A stretch of 64,000 nt of DNA from Bathynomus jamesi (GCA_023014485.1 JAJOZX010009095.1:1-64000); one strand, 5' to 3'. Shown: positions 1 through 10,434, counted from the stretch's first letter. Notes: generated from the sequence alone by a model not told the origin. Translations and numbers: made by a program.

Positions 1-3000
1 AAAAATGTATTTTGGTGTGTAAAATGACTGAGTGTGATAAAATACATAAACCATTATACTATTATAATCGCGGCTTATAGCCTATAAGCTGTTGAAAACT
101 GAATTATATATATTCATATATAGTATTTATTTTTTTTCATTTTTGAATTTGTAGTGAACAACAACCCTTTTGAGAGAATAAATATATTTCGTTGTAATCT
201 CACACTTTACGCTTTGCGTTATTATTTTGTTTATATCAAATCTTTGAGCGCCATATTAAAAATACATATAGATTAAATATTTTCGTGTGCTATAGGAAGT
301 TATTCTGAACGTGTGATTTGTGCATATAATATTAAATATATATTTTACATAATCATTTGGTATTGTTTTACAGAAAGATTTAGGTTTATAGAATTGTAAT
401 ATAAATTAATATTAAAATAAAAGAAACTATAAACTCTCTATATTGCTGTTGTATCAATTGATGTTTATCACGGCCATTATAATAATAAGATATACTGACC
501 TAAGTTAATTAGCGTTGAAGAAGTTTATCTGTTGCTCTCTCTTCTTCTCTAGGGTAAGTCTATGAAGTGTACTTTATTTGTATATATAACAATATTTTAT
601 CATACACGTATCTTTATTTTATAATTTATTTATCTATTGTCATAACAGTATAAAAGAATTTAGATTGTAATAACCAGAGTGAATAATTTGTAATGTATAT
701 ATAACATCAAACGTAGTTAGGACAATTTAGGCCCTAAGCAAATGTTCATATTTCCTATAATTAAATATTGTGTTTTAAATAAATAAATAAATGTAAATAT
801 AAAATGTGGCTCGTTAATAGTGAAATGTTAATATTGATATTTTTATAGATTGCGTATTATTAATTCTAATGTTAAGTATTTTTATTTTATAGGTTTCGGT
901 TCTTTCTTTCGGTTCCTTCTTTTGGTTCCTTCTTTCGATTTGATTTGTATTCAACATTTCGAGTTGATATTTCGGTTGAGTTATATTTAATTGCCACTTA
1001 TATTTAAATTGCCACTTTGGTTGTGTACGGTTCCCATTTTGTCTTTCTGAGAATAAAAGAACAAAGCCAAGATTGTGATATGTGTAACTGTGTTGATTGC
1101 CACATAATATACAAATAAAATATTCTTTTTATTTCTGTATTTTACAGACCCCAAGAACCAAGATGAAACGTGTTCAGTTAAGTGGTGCACAAAAGCGAAA
1201 ACTATCAAAAGAAAAACAAGAGAAGACTTTGGATTTAGAGTCCAAGACTGCAAAGCTGACTGATTTCTTCACACAAGTTCCACGACCACAACGTCAACAT
1301 GATATACCGATTCTGAATCAAAACCAATCTCCGTCATCAGAAGTGGACACAAATACCACTTTGATCACTTCAAAATCAAAATATGATGACGTTGGAATCA
1401 CCGAGGTGTCACAAGCAGGTTCATCTACCACATGTCTCACTACTGATCTCACTTTGCCTGTAAATTCTCTTGATACCTCTACTGCAAATGTTGATTCAAG
1501 TTGCTTTACAAGACATTCTGGGGTTGAAATAATTGCTGAAAATGAAAGTTTAGTGGACCATGGTGATGGTGGTGAAATGAATCAGTCTGCAGAAGATGAA
1601 GTAAATATAGCAAAAGATCCAGGGTTGTGGCTTGATTTCTCTGCTGATGATGTGGCTTATTGGATTGCTTGTGGACCCAGTGACTGTCAACACCACAATG
1701 GGCCATTTGACAAGTCTTACCGGCATTTCAGTAGTGGCAAACCAGCAAGATACTGTTCACAAAAACTTTTCGTTGGGACAAAAGCCAATGGTGAGAAATA
1801 CAAGAGAGAGTGGTTATTGTATTCACCATCAACAGGATCAGTTTACTGTTATGTTTGTAAACTGTTTGCTCCTAAAAATGTCTCACATTTTGTTATAAGA
1901 GAAGGCGAAATACTATTGTAATTGATCATCATGAAAAAAGCACTACTCACCGAGACTCTATGCTAACATACTTAACTCGCAGACAAGGTGCGGGGGGTTG
2001 GGACAACAGTTGGAAAAACAAATTCAGGAAGAGTGTGATTACTGGGAACATGTCTTGAGGCGTGTCATAGCTGTTATTTGTACGTTAGCTGAACGTGGCT
2101 TGTCTTTTCGAGGAACAGAAGAAAGATTTGGATCATTGCAGAATGGGAATTTTTTAGGGCTGCTTGAGCTCATAAGCCGGTTTGATCCATTTTTAGCAGG
2201 TCACATTTTGAAATATGGAAATTCTGGCAAAGGAAATCCTTCTTACCTGTCCAAAACCACCTGTGAGGAACTCATTCAACTAATGGCTCAAAAGGTCCAC
2301 GCACTCATTGTTGACGAAGTAAAATCTTCTGGTTATTTTAGTTTGTCAGTTGATTCAACACCAATCTATCACATATCGATCAGTTAAGTGTTGTACTTAG
2401 GTACTTAAAAGATGGACAGCCTATTGAACGCTTTTTAACCTTTCTGAAAATGAAAAGCCATACTGGTGAGGAAATGGCAAATCAGGTGTTGCAGTACTTA
2501 CGTGAAGTTTGTAAGCTAAACTTTTCAAAATGTAGGGGTCAATCTTATGACAACGCTGCCAACATGTCTGGGCGTTATAAGGGGATGCAGCAAAAATTTT
2601 TAGAAACAAACAAGTTTGCTATATATGTGCCCTGTGCAGCCCATTCACTAAATCTGGTAGGCCGAAGTGCTGTTGACTGCTGTCAAGAGGCGGTTAATTT
2701 CTTCTCTACAGTGCAGTTGCTCTATACCTTTTTTTTAGCCTCAACCAGCAGGTGGGAAATTCTTAAAGGTTGTATTGGAAATGAAAGTGTCTTAAAATCC
2801 CTCTCTGATACCAGATGGGAGGCACATGCTATGGCAACAGCAGCAATTTTGAAATCTTTCCTTAAAATTTAGAAGCGTTAGAATGTATAGCTGAAGACCA
2901 GTCACAAAAGGGAGACACTAGAAGAGAAGCAAATAATATTGCAAACAAGATGCAAGAGCTAGAATTCGTTTTTATGTTGAATTTTTGGGATGAGATTTTG

Positions 3001-4009
3001 CAAAATTTTCATAGAGTAAGCAAAGTTCTACAGAATAAGGATGTGAACTTAAAAACATGTGCAGATCTGTATGGATCATTAGCTGACCAACTGTGCACTT
3101 CACGAGATGAATTTGAAAGATATGAAGCAGCTACAAAGGAAATGCTACCAGATGTTGATTACAAGGCAGCTCAAACTCGCAAACGTATCAGAAAGAAGGT
3201 ACCCAATGACGGAGATGCACCAGAAGTATATCTGAATGCCAGAGATAAATTTCTTATCACCACCTTTTACACAATTGTTGACAAACTTGAAACTGAGATG
3301 AGAGAAGAGGAGAGATATACAAAGAAATAGCAGAGAGATTTTCTTTTCTAAGTGATGTGCCACATAATGTCACCACTTCATCATCTACTGAAATTGAAAG
3401 GTATTCTCAGGGTTGTAAAAAGATGATTGATGCTTACCCAGAGGACTTGAACAATAATTTCTCTGCTGAGCTTCAGCAGTTTCACTCATATGTGTGCCAT
3501 AAGTTCAGTGCAAAAAAAAATGTAAAAACAAGATTCAGTCATGCTGAACTTTATAAAATAATTGTAGAAGACAATATTGAGTGTGCCTTCCCAAATGTAG
3601 AAATTGCCTTTCGTATATTTTTAACATTAATGGTCACAAATTGCTCAGCTGAGCGTTCATTTTCTCAGTTGAAGTATATTAAAAATACCAACAGAACAAC
3701 TATGCAACAAGGCAGGCTGGATGCCTTATCTCTACTAAGTATAGAAGCAGATGTGTTACGTAAGATTAGTTTTGAGGATCTGATCAAAGACTTTGCAATT
3801 AAAAAAAGTAGGAGAAAACTTTTGAAATATAAATGAAGTGGAAGTATACAAAAATAAACATTATTTTCCATCTTACTGTAAGTTTTGTTTCATTTCAAAA
3901 TAAAATTTTATTTTATGGTTTATTTTTGTTTATATTTTGAATTACATATATATGGGGCACCAAAATCTTTTAAGTGCTTAGGGCCTCTAAAGGTCTTAAT
4001 CCGGCCCTG
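1..4009 (+). mobile_element. hAT-1 element, right part (left end outside window)
   Basis: The right terminus reads (reverse complement) CAGGGCCGGATTAAGACC and ends at 4009, followed by BEL/Pao coding sequence, so this hAT sits in a BEL remnant. The would-be 8-bp target duplication on the right is AGGATTGG; its partner lies left of the window. Bases 1-1096 are AT-rich 5' non-coding sequence with no ORF. About 40-255 is shared in inverted orientation with a 392-bp MITE at 38812-39203, which also shares the right terminus, so that MITE is an internal-deletion derivative of this family. 3837-4009 is the 3' non-coding end. Confidence 0.85.
1163..3836 (+). pseudogene. hAT transposase, ZMYM1-like, broken
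   Basis: DNA transposase of the hAT superfamily. A likely splice acceptor (ttttacag) ends at 1147, and the first in-frame ATG after it is 1163 (MKRVQLSGAQKRK). The order fits the family: a disordered N-terminus, a TTF-type zinc-finger region around 1630-1900 (ending YCYVCKLFAPK), a DUF4371-like part (about 2000-2870) and a C-terminal dimerisation domain around 3600-3830 (NCSAERSFSQLKYIKN). The reading frame is broken near 1890-2000, near 2385, near 2870 and near 3330, so no full protein can be made. Family assignment is firm; the exact hAT subgroup is inferred. Confidence 0.85.
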
Positions 4010-4401
4010 AGGATTGGTCTGACACAATTAAGGTAGGGGACCTTGTTCTCATACATGACAGTACTCCAAGACAATACTGGCCTCTGGCTAGAGTTTCAGA
4101 ACTCAGACCAGGGGCAGACGGGGTAACAAGAGTGGTCAAATTAAGGACTTCAACGGGTGACACAACAAGAGACATTTCTCTTTTGTACCCTTTAGAGTCT
4201 GGACCCAAAACAATGGACTTTGGAGAACCTTCTCCACTGACAGTAACAACTGGAGACACTGAACTTCCAGTAACTATTCCTTTGACAGTAGGAGTGGTAA
4301 CGCATCCTACTACAACATTGACAGACACAAGACCTCAGCGACAAACAGCATTAAAGGCGCGACTATTTTTACAACAAAAAATAGATGCTGGGGAATTGTA
4401 A
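4010..4401 (+). pseudogene. BEL/Pao pol 3' fragment (integrase C-terminal domain)
   Basis: An open frame running out of the hAT-1 boundary carries the C-terminal integrase domain (DUF5641-like) of BEL/Pao elements: a VGDLVLIHD start, then PRQYWPLARVSELRPG and, further on, LLYPLE. The hAT-1 insertion cut away everything upstream. The frame ends at a stop at 4399-4401 (DAGEL). It is unrelated in detail to the BEL at 14-23 kb, whose matching domain reads PRQCWKLGIIEELFVG. Confidence 0.8.
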
Positions 4402-5290
4402 TTTTATCTTCTAACTTTCATTTTTCTTTTCTTATGGTAAAGACCATAGACAGTTTCATCCTATGGATGTATATTTTCTCTTCTAATTAAATGCTACACC
4501 TTCTCCATGAGAAGGTGAGGATAGGCACTGTTAATCACATTAACAGGCATTTACAGTCAAATAGTTAGCTAGTCTACACTCAGACATAAAAATTGGTGAC
4601 AATGACACCAAAATTTTTATCTCCCGGGGCCCCCAGTATATGGAAAACTGATGAGTGGGTAGTTGGGAGGTAACGAAAATGGTTCACTGAGTAGGTAGGT
4701 AGTTAATCTAACAATTATTAAATTCCTTTTATGTCAATAACTGGGTGGATGAAACCAATTGGTTGCTCACCAGAGTTATTCTCCACACTAGTATTTATAT
4801 ACTGTGTGACAAGAGCGTGCTCGGTAATAGATATACATTACCGCTCAACCAACCGGGGAAAAAACCAAGACAACGCTGGTGGAAAAAGCCCCGCGAAGAG
4901 GAGAACAAAGAGAGAACGAGGACGGACGGGGCGAGAGGACGCAACAGGGAAGGGACGAGAACAGACACCGAAGAAAGATCCCCACCAGCAAGTACGCTCT
5001 CGACAATTAAACAGGAAGGAGAAAAGAGACTCTCTAATAACTAACAGTAAGTGACTAATTGTGTTTTTAACCCAGCAAATTAATCACATTAAATTAAGCT
5101 GGGTCAGACAAATTAGGCCTACATTGTGGCCTAAGACCTAGCATCAACTCATAGCTTAACAAAGGTGAAGGTAGATTGCCCTAACCTAATTTGGTGAGGA
5201 ATCCTACTGTGGACCTCAATTTATCTGCCCGCTCTGGACCATTTCCGGAATCTCTAGGCTGACCCCTCTAGGCTAGACTTGATCTACTCT
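4402..5290. other. BEL 3' non-coding / probable LTR, unresolved
   Basis: No convincing coding sequence. The stretch directly follows the BEL/Pao pol end, so its 3' UTR and LTR are expected here. Short TG/CA boundaries could not be fixed because the second LTR is not in the window. A purine-rich segment at about 4850-5030 produces two overlapping low-complexity ORFs that look spurious. Confidence 0.4.
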
Positions 5291-5292
5291 AG

Positions 5293-6110
5293 TTAGACTG
5301 GAGATATAAGGGGTGGGTTAATTGTGGACCAATTCATACAGAGCATTTTTCGCACTTGTTTCATGATTGGTGGTATTCTACTGGTGTCTAGTGAGGATCT
5401 CCACAGGATTTTCAAAGGCAGAGATAAAGTATGTTTGCATTCCTTAAGAATCTTGGCTCCAATTCCATCTGGACCAGGGGCTGAACTCCCCGGTAGCTCT
5501 GTTATTGCCTGTTGTATATCTCTAGTGGTTATTTGTACATCTTCCAATAAGGGTCTGTCTTGGTCATTTTCTTCTCTATCAAAAAATGCTGTAGTTTTTA
5601 TTTTCTTTGCTACTACAGGGGTACTCCAGCTTAAAGCATATTGAGATTGTAGAATGTTTGCCATTTCCTGTGTATTAGATGTGAGAGTTAGTCCATCTTT
5701 AGCAAGCAATGGGCCAATGCTCGTTTTGATAACTGCTTTGCGTTTAGCATAGCTAAAGAAGAATTTGCATTTTCCTTTATAGTGTCAATAGCTTTGTGTT
5801 CATTATCAATATTCTCTCTTATGGTTGACTCCTTTATTTTAAGTTCTAACATTAGTATCTGATTCCGGAACCGGATGTTACTATGTCTTGTATCACTTAA
5901 TTGCTTTGTCAGTTGTTTAGATAGCTTTGTTCTCTTTCTCATAAGTGTCCTTCTGTATCTGTGCTCTTTTGTCCGGTGCTTCTGTGCACTATCGTTTTTC
6001 TTTGGTGTGTGTTTGTATAATGCTGATGACAGCAGGTATTGTATTCTACTCCAGCATTCTTCTGGCTTTAGGTTTTCTAATTCATCTTCCCAGTTTATTT
6101 CTCCCAGACA
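5293..6110 (-). pseudogene. LINE (non-LTR retrotransposon) ORF2 fragment
   Basis: Read on the minus strand from 6110 to about 5345. The left part is a charged linker between endonuclease and reverse transcriptase (EINWEDELENLKPEECWSR). It is followed by the start of the reverse transcriptase with the typical block ITELPGSSAPGPDGIGAKIL and the following PPIMK. One frameshift lies near 5765. The catalytic FADD-type core is missing, and similarity stops around 5345. The 5' side ends at a (TA)n run and the mariner element. The clade was not determined. Confidence 0.75.
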
Positions 6111-6111
6111 G

Positions 6112-6112
<1 letters not shown>

Positions 6113-6154
<42 letters not shown>
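6113..6154. repeat. (TA)n microsatellite
   Basis: About 21 TA units directly abutting the left inverted repeat of the mariner-type element; it supplies the TA target of that element. Confidence 0.95.
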
Positions 6155-6157
<3 letters not shown>

Positions 6158-6235
6158 GTGGGCGGAAAGAGCTCCCTAATTTAAATTACATATAAATTAT
6201 GTATAAATTGTGATTGTATTGTTATATTGTTATGG

Positions 6236-6325
6236 TGTGTTCTCTAAAGTGGTACAATTGTAACGGTAATCTTTTTTTCTCTAAAGTGTTCTCTTTGTGT
6301 TCTCTAAAGTGGTACAATTGTAACG
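6236..6325 (+). repeat. Direct repeat in mariner 5' UTR, 60-bp period
   Basis: A 30-bp block (TGTGTTCTCTAAAGTGGTAC, then AATTGTAACG) occurs at 6236-6265 and again at 6296-6325, exactly 60 bp apart. It lies between the left inverted repeat and the transposase start. It could be a duplicated transposase-binding or promoter site. Confidence 0.85.
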
Positions 6326-6362
6326 TTCATTTTTTTTGTTTTATTTCAGATTGAAGGGTAAC

Positions 6363-7415
6363 ATGGCTGAGCGTTTAACACTGCAGGAGCGTGCCCAGTT
6401 GGCGGCACGGTACGAAGTTTGGCAATCTGTCGTTCGAGTTCAAAGATGGTGGCGGGCCATTCACGGACCACGTGCCCAAGTGGACCCGAAAACAATCAAG
6501 AACTGCCACTCGAAGCTCATGACCACGGGGTCTGTGGCAGATGTTCGAAGATGTGGTCGCCCTTCGACATTCAGGGCCCAGGAGACGGTGCAGGCAGTTC
6601 AGGAAATGTTCGCACGGAGTCCACGAAAGTCAACTCGCCAGGCAGCTCGGGAAAGTGGACTCTCCCGCTACTCAGTGCGAACTGTGCTGAAGGAGCTGAA
6701 CTGGCGTGCGTGGAAGCCGCATTACTGCCAATCTCTCTCGGACGAGGACTGCGACATTCGCATGGAGTTCGGGGAAATCATGCTGGCTTGGCATGAAGAC
6801 TGGCCCCATCTCTTCCGCAACATCCTCTGGAGCGACGAGGCGGTGTTCCACGTCGGAGGCTTTGTCAACCGCCACAATTGCCACTACTGGGCAGGAGAGG
6901 ATCCCATGGTTACCGCTGAAAAAGGGCAGAATCGGTTCAGTGTAACGGTGTGGTGTGGTATGACCTCAGATCAGGTTGTGGGCCCGTTCCTTCTGCGCAA
7001 CACCATGAATGCTGAGCGGTACCTTGCTATGTTGCGAAACGAGGTCTGGCCGGTTGTCAGCACATGGGAGAACATCGACGATCTGATATTTATGCAAGAT
7101 GGCGCCCCTCCGCACTTCGCTCTTGTTGTCCGTGAGTGGCTGGATGCCCACTTCCCTGGGCGTTGGATGGGTCGTCGTGGTCCACATCAATGGCCAGCCA
7201 GGAGCCCCGACTTGACACCGTGCGACTTCTTTCTTTGGTGGTGGGTAAAGGAAGAAGTCTACCGCACCAAACCGAGGACATTGGAAGAACTGGAGGACCG
7301 AATTCGGGAAGTCATGTCCTCCATCCCGCCGGAGTTCCTGCTAAAGTCAGTGGACGCCATTCCTGGGCGGCTCCAGAAGCTGGTGGAAAGAGTTGGAGCC
7401 CACATTGAATTTTAG
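6363..7415 (+). CDS. Mariner-type transposase, DD41D, intact (350 aa)
   Basis: Cut-and-paste transposase of the IS630-Tc1-mariner superfamily. The start is taken at the ATG of MAERLTLQERAQLAARY because a splice-acceptor-like tract (tttattttcag-type) lies just upstream and the earlier in-frame codon is a TTG. N-terminal helix-turn-helix DNA-binding region residues about 1-110 (PKTIKNCHSKLMTTGSVADV, then GRPST). Catalytic acidic residues: ILWSDEAVF, FMQDGAPPHF and LTPCDFFLW. There are 41 residues between the second and third aspartate, matching the DD41D (rosa-like) group rather than mariner DD34D or Tc1 DD34E. The frame is intact from start to stop. Nuclear localisation is presumed. Confidence 0.93.
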   Translation: MAERLTLQERAQLAARYEVWQSVVRVQRWWRAIHGPRAQVDPKTIKNCHSKLMTTGSVADVRRCGRPSTFRAQETVQAVQEMFARSPRKSTRQAARESGLSRYSVRTVLKELNWRAWKPHYCQSLSDEDCDIRMEFGEIMLAWHEDWPHLFRNILWSDEAVFHVGGFVNRHNCHYWAGEDPMVTAEKGQNRFSVTVWCGMTSDQVVGPFLLRNTMNAERYLAMLRNEVWPVVSTWENIDDLIFMQDGAPPHFALVVREWLDAHFPGRWMGRRGPHQWPARSPDLTPCDFFLWWWVKEEVYRTKPRTLEELEDRIREVMSSIPPEFLLKSVDAIPGRLQKLVERVGAHIEF

Positions 7416-7527
7416 AGAAAATCTACCATGTATGCCTACCTTTTCATATTATTTCTTCTGAAATAAATGGATAATATACGTATTTTTTTACCAATCCAAA
7501 ATAGGGAGCTACTTTCCGCCCACCCTG

Positions 7528-7550
7528 TACAATATATATATATATATATA
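7528..7550. repeat. (TA)n microsatellite
   Basis: Short TA run between the right end of the mariner element and the left arm of a large palindrome. Confidence 0.9.
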
Positions 7551-8365
7551 TATGATACACACAGACAGTGCATGGAACAAGGAACTCTTCTGGGATAATT
7601 AAATCCACTATAGTCCGAATAAGTAATGGTAAATGACAAATACCATAGTTTTTCTTTTTCATGATGCTAGCCCGACGCGGGCAACGGGTCACTCGCAAAG
7701 AGATCCCATAAATATAGCTTCCCTCACCAGCTATCTGCAAAGCAGACAGGATCCAGCTTTGGGACATGGATCTAGGGTTTAAAGCAGCCTAGCCCTGCTA
7801 CATTTAGAACCTCAATATAAGCAAAAGACTCGCTGCCTTCACGTCAGATTGAATACATAAAAGAAAAAGGGGTAACTATTATATTTTTAGCCAAAAACCA
7901 AAACTTAAACCTCAACTGGTAGAATTGAGCGTCCACTTTTCAAGGCATCTTGAAACGGACATGTTATGTGCCTTGAAAAGTGGACGCTCAATTCTACCAG
8001 TTGAGGTTTAAGTTTTGGTTTTTGGCTAAAAATATAATAGTTACCCCTTTTTCTTTTATGTATTCAATCTGACGTGAAGGCAGCGAGTCTTTTGCTTATA
8101 TTGAGGTTCTAAATGTAGCAGGGCTAGGCTGCTTTAAACCCTAGATCCATGTCCCAAAGCTGGATCCTGTCTGCTTTGCAGATAGCTGGTGAGGGAAGCT
8201 ATATTTATGGGACCTCTTTGCGAGTGACCCGTTGCCCGCGTCGGGCTAGCATCATGAAAAAGAAAAACTATGGTATTTGTCATTTACCATTACTTATTCG
8301 GACTATAGTGGATTTAATTATCCCAGAAGAGTTCCTTGTTCCATGCACTGTCTGTGTGTATCATA
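7551..8365. repeat. Large palindrome, 397-bp arms, 21-nt spacer
   Basis: Arms 7551-7947 and 7969-8365 are inverted copies of equal length with only one substitution seen (a/g near 7710). The spacer is 7948-7968. A related but differently centred inverted dimer occurs at 52622-53120, so the arm is an interspersed repeat. The sequence after the right arm up to about 8397 (ending ctgagttcattccc) matches the end of that second copy. ORFs in both orientations (containing SQSWILSALQIAGEGS) are mirror shadows and no protein family is recognised. The transcript would fold into a very long hairpin. Confidence 0.92.
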
Positions 8366-8397
8366 AAAAACTCAGGGGACCATTCTGAGTTCATTCC

Positions 8398-8405
8398 CAT
8401 ATATA

Positions 8406-8450
<45 letters not shown>
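8398..8450. repeat. (TA)n microsatellite
   Basis: TA-rich run separating the first palindrome from the Penelope-derived palindrome. Confidence 0.9.
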
Positions 8451-8456
<6 letters not shown>

Positions 8457-8458
8457 CG

Positions 8459-8769
8459 TTTTATACGTGTGTGCAAATCCTTTCCCGTCTGACCTATGTA
8501 AAAGGAATCACATTGTTTACAACCAATTTTATAGATAATGCCTGAATTATTGGAGGGTTATTTTTTACTATGATATTTTTCACAATATTGCTAATGTACT
8601 TAAACTTTTGGATATTAATGTAGTATTTTCATATAACAATATTGTGAAAAATATCATAGTAAAAAATAGCCCTACCAATAATTCAGGCATTATCTATAAA
8701 ATTGGTTGTAAACAATGTGATTCCTTTTACATAGGTCAGACGGGAAAGGATTTGCACACACGTATAAAA
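8459..8769. repeat. Inverted repeat of Penelope-like coding sequence, 132-bp arms
   Basis: Arms 8459-8590 and 8638-8769 are inverted copies with a few differences; the spacer is 47 nt. The right arm is the start of the GIY-YIG coding fragment and the left arm is the same segment inverted. Penelope-like elements are known for such inverted 5' partial copies. Confidence 0.88.
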
Positions 8770-9036
8770 CAGCATCAATATTCCGTTAGAACAGGACAGT
8801 TGTCCAGTGCCCTTTTTGTCCATTTGTCAGAGTTAGCCCACTGTATTGATTGGAATAATGCTTCAGTTTTATTCCATTCTAGCAACATTGTTAATAGAAA
8901 TATTCTTGAGTCTGCCATTATCCAACTTTCAAATAACTTCAACATAAGCAAAGGTCTTTTTCAACTCGATCCTGTTATTTTGAATTCCTTCCAAACAGAT
9001 TTAGATAAGAAAGGTAGAACACTAAATCTTTGGTAA
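8608..9036 (+). pseudogene. Penelope-like element GIY-YIG endonuclease fragment
   Basis: C-terminal GIY-YIG endonuclease domain of a Penelope-like retroelement, the nuclease that nicks the target for reverse transcription. Visible motifs: [20 protein letters not shown], then [20 protein letters not shown] and, further on, HLSELAHCIDW and NILESAII. The paired cysteines before YIGQTG are typical. The reverse transcriptase is absent, so the copy is 5' truncated into an inverted repeat. The frame is open to a stop at 9036. Non-coding sequence to about 9500 is probably its 3' region. Confidence 0.85.
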
Positions 9037-9266
9037 ACTTGTCTGCTACTTTATTAACTTTTAATTTGCATTTTATTTTTATATATATCGAAACCTGACC
9101 ATAGGCAGAGTGTTAAAACCCGGGCAGTATTCCAATATAAATTTGTATTTTTATAATCCATTTGATCTTGTGCTAAAAATCGATATTATTCCTTACAAAT
9201 CTGTACGCCTCACGGATAATCCTTTAATTTTTAATTTTTAATTTTTATTTTTACTTCTCTGTTTAT

Positions 9267-9270
<4 letters not shown>

Positions 9271-9353
<83 letters not shown>
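9271..9353. repeat. Compound microsatellite (TA)n(TG)n(TATG)n
   Basis: About 26 TA units followed by TG units and then three TATG units. A 62-aa ORF reading through it is spurious. Confidence 0.95.
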
Positions 9354-9423
9354 TATTTTTTTTCTTTTTTTTCTTTCTGTAACCTATATATCGGCTGTTA
9401 CCCTTTTATGTACTTCAGTGTTC

Positions 9424-9445
9424 CTGAGGATGTCATTAGACGAAA
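9424..9445 (+). ncRNA. Hammerhead ribozyme-like core (candidate)
   Basis: CTGAGGA (9424-9430) is followed by a 4-bp stem (TGTC/GACG, tetraloop ATTA) and GAAA (9442-9445), which matches the conserved hammerhead core CUGANGA-stem II-GAAA. Penelope-like elements are known to carry hammerhead motifs in their terminal regions, and this one lies about 390 bp after the GIY-YIG ORF. Stems I and III are not convincing by eye, so activity is uncertain. Confidence 0.4.
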
Positions 9446-9570
9446 GCGCTTGAGTACCATTTTGTGTTTCCTTTCCTTCGTGGTTTTATTCATCATATAT
9501 ATATATATATAATTTTAAATACTAAATTTTATTTACCTTATATGATTCAGAAATCACAGTTGTATAGAAT

Positions 9571-9985
9571 TTAATAACTCCTCTTCTTCATCTTTATTGC
9601 TTTCAACTTCGTCGTTAGATTTCTTGTATACAGTATGTCGGAATTATATTTTAACATCGATGAAGAAGGTTCAAAGTTAAAACAGCAGATGTTTCTTTCT
9701 TCCAGCATTATTTTGATGCGAAGTATAGAGGCTAAGAGATCTAAACCCATACGGTTCCTTAGTTTGGTTTTCGTTGATGTCACTCGCGAAAACACTCGCT
9801 CAACGGTAGCGTTACTTATCGGCAGGCTGTACACTTTTAATGCAAATAGTGAAATGTCCTGCAAAAATAGTTCTCCTGCTGCATTTTTCATTGTCACGGC
9901 TTGGCTCCAAAATAATGAACTATCGCTTGGAATGTCACCATGGGGAAAAACACACTTCCAATCTACGTTAAGTAGTTGCTATAGT
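9571..9985 (-). pseudogene. hAT transposase C-terminal fragment
   Basis: Open on the minus strand from about 9985 to 9571. It carries the hAT C-terminal dimerisation signature (LPISNATVERVFSRVTSTK, then LRNRMGLDLL). The N-terminal DNA-binding and catalytic parts are absent: only about 150 bp separate this fragment from the terminal region at 10131-10260. It is an internally deleted copy. Confidence 0.8.
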
Positions 9986-10130
9986 TATATAGTACGGCTG
10001 CGGTATACGAGTCGACCATACACAAAACATAAAAAATATACAATTTAAATTAATATGGAATTCATATTAATGTATATATTCGACTAATATATTAATATTT
10101 TATTTCAATAAAATTTATCGATTTTCAAAA

Positions 10131-10260
10131 TAGCCCAAAATAGCATTACAATTTTTGGAAGTAGCCCAAAAGTCGCAAGTAGCCCAATCTTAAATTTTAG
10201 TAGCGCCAGCCCATTCGAAGTAGCCCAATTCGCGAAAAGTAGCCCAATCTGGAAACCCTG
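10131..10260 (-). mobile_element. hAT terminal region with TAGCCCAA subterminal repeats
   Basis: The outer end read on the minus strand is CAGGGTTTCCAGATTGGGCT, typical of hAT termini, at 10260. Inside it the motif (A)GTAGCCCAA recurs about six times in 130 bp, partly degenerate. Such repeated subterminal motifs are usual transposase-binding sites in hAT elements. It belongs with the transposase fragment at 9571-9985; the other terminus was not identified. Confidence 0.7.
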
Positions 10261-10434
10261 AATAGGTGCGAGGCATTGTGAGTGATGCGTCGGTGGAGAG
10301 CAGACATGTCAACTCTCACCAATTTTAAGTCTCAGACTCCCTTATGTGAGATATGTTTCCAGTTATCAAAATCGGGCAAAATCTCACGGATTTTCATACT
10401 TCAAGGTTGTTGTTGCTGTTGGTTAGCCGATCAG
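10261..10434. other. Unassigned spacer
   Basis: No coding signal recognised between the hAT terminus and the LINE end. The segment around 10300-10400 (tgtcaactctcaccaatttt) looks like another short repeat, but no inverted termini or target duplication could be seen. Confidence 0.4.

Larger units (their letters stand above)
6155..7527 (+). mobile_element. Mariner-type element with DD41D transposase (complete)
   Basis: Terminal inverted repeats of about 25 bp: the left end starts AGGGTGGGCGGAAAGAGCTC and the right end reads, reverse-complemented, CAGGGTGGGCGGAAAGTAGC. Both sides are flanked by TA inside longer (TA)n runs, the target used by the IS630-Tc1-mariner superfamily. A single uninterrupted transposase gene occupies most of the interior. 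Both ends and the ORF are present, so the copy could be functional. Its GC content is clearly higher than that of the surrounding DNA. Confidence 0.9.

Noticed and set aside
4731..5054. Arg/Lys-rich overlapping ORFs as a gene
   Set aside because: Purine-rich low-complexity sequence in a probable BEL 3' region; frames overlap and show no domain.
5875..6195. ORFs of 79-106 aa ending in YIYIYI
   Set aside because: They run antisense to the LINE fragment and through the (TA)n run; no codon-level or family support.
7444..8388. Mirror ORFs containing SQSWILSALQIAGEGS as a possible gene
   Set aside because: They appear on both arms of the palindrome in opposite directions and again in decayed form at 52614-53095; no recognised domain, so treated as repeat.
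9324..9512. 62-aa ORF starting MCVCVCMYVCY
   Set aside because: Translation of the (TG)n/(TATG)n microsatellite.
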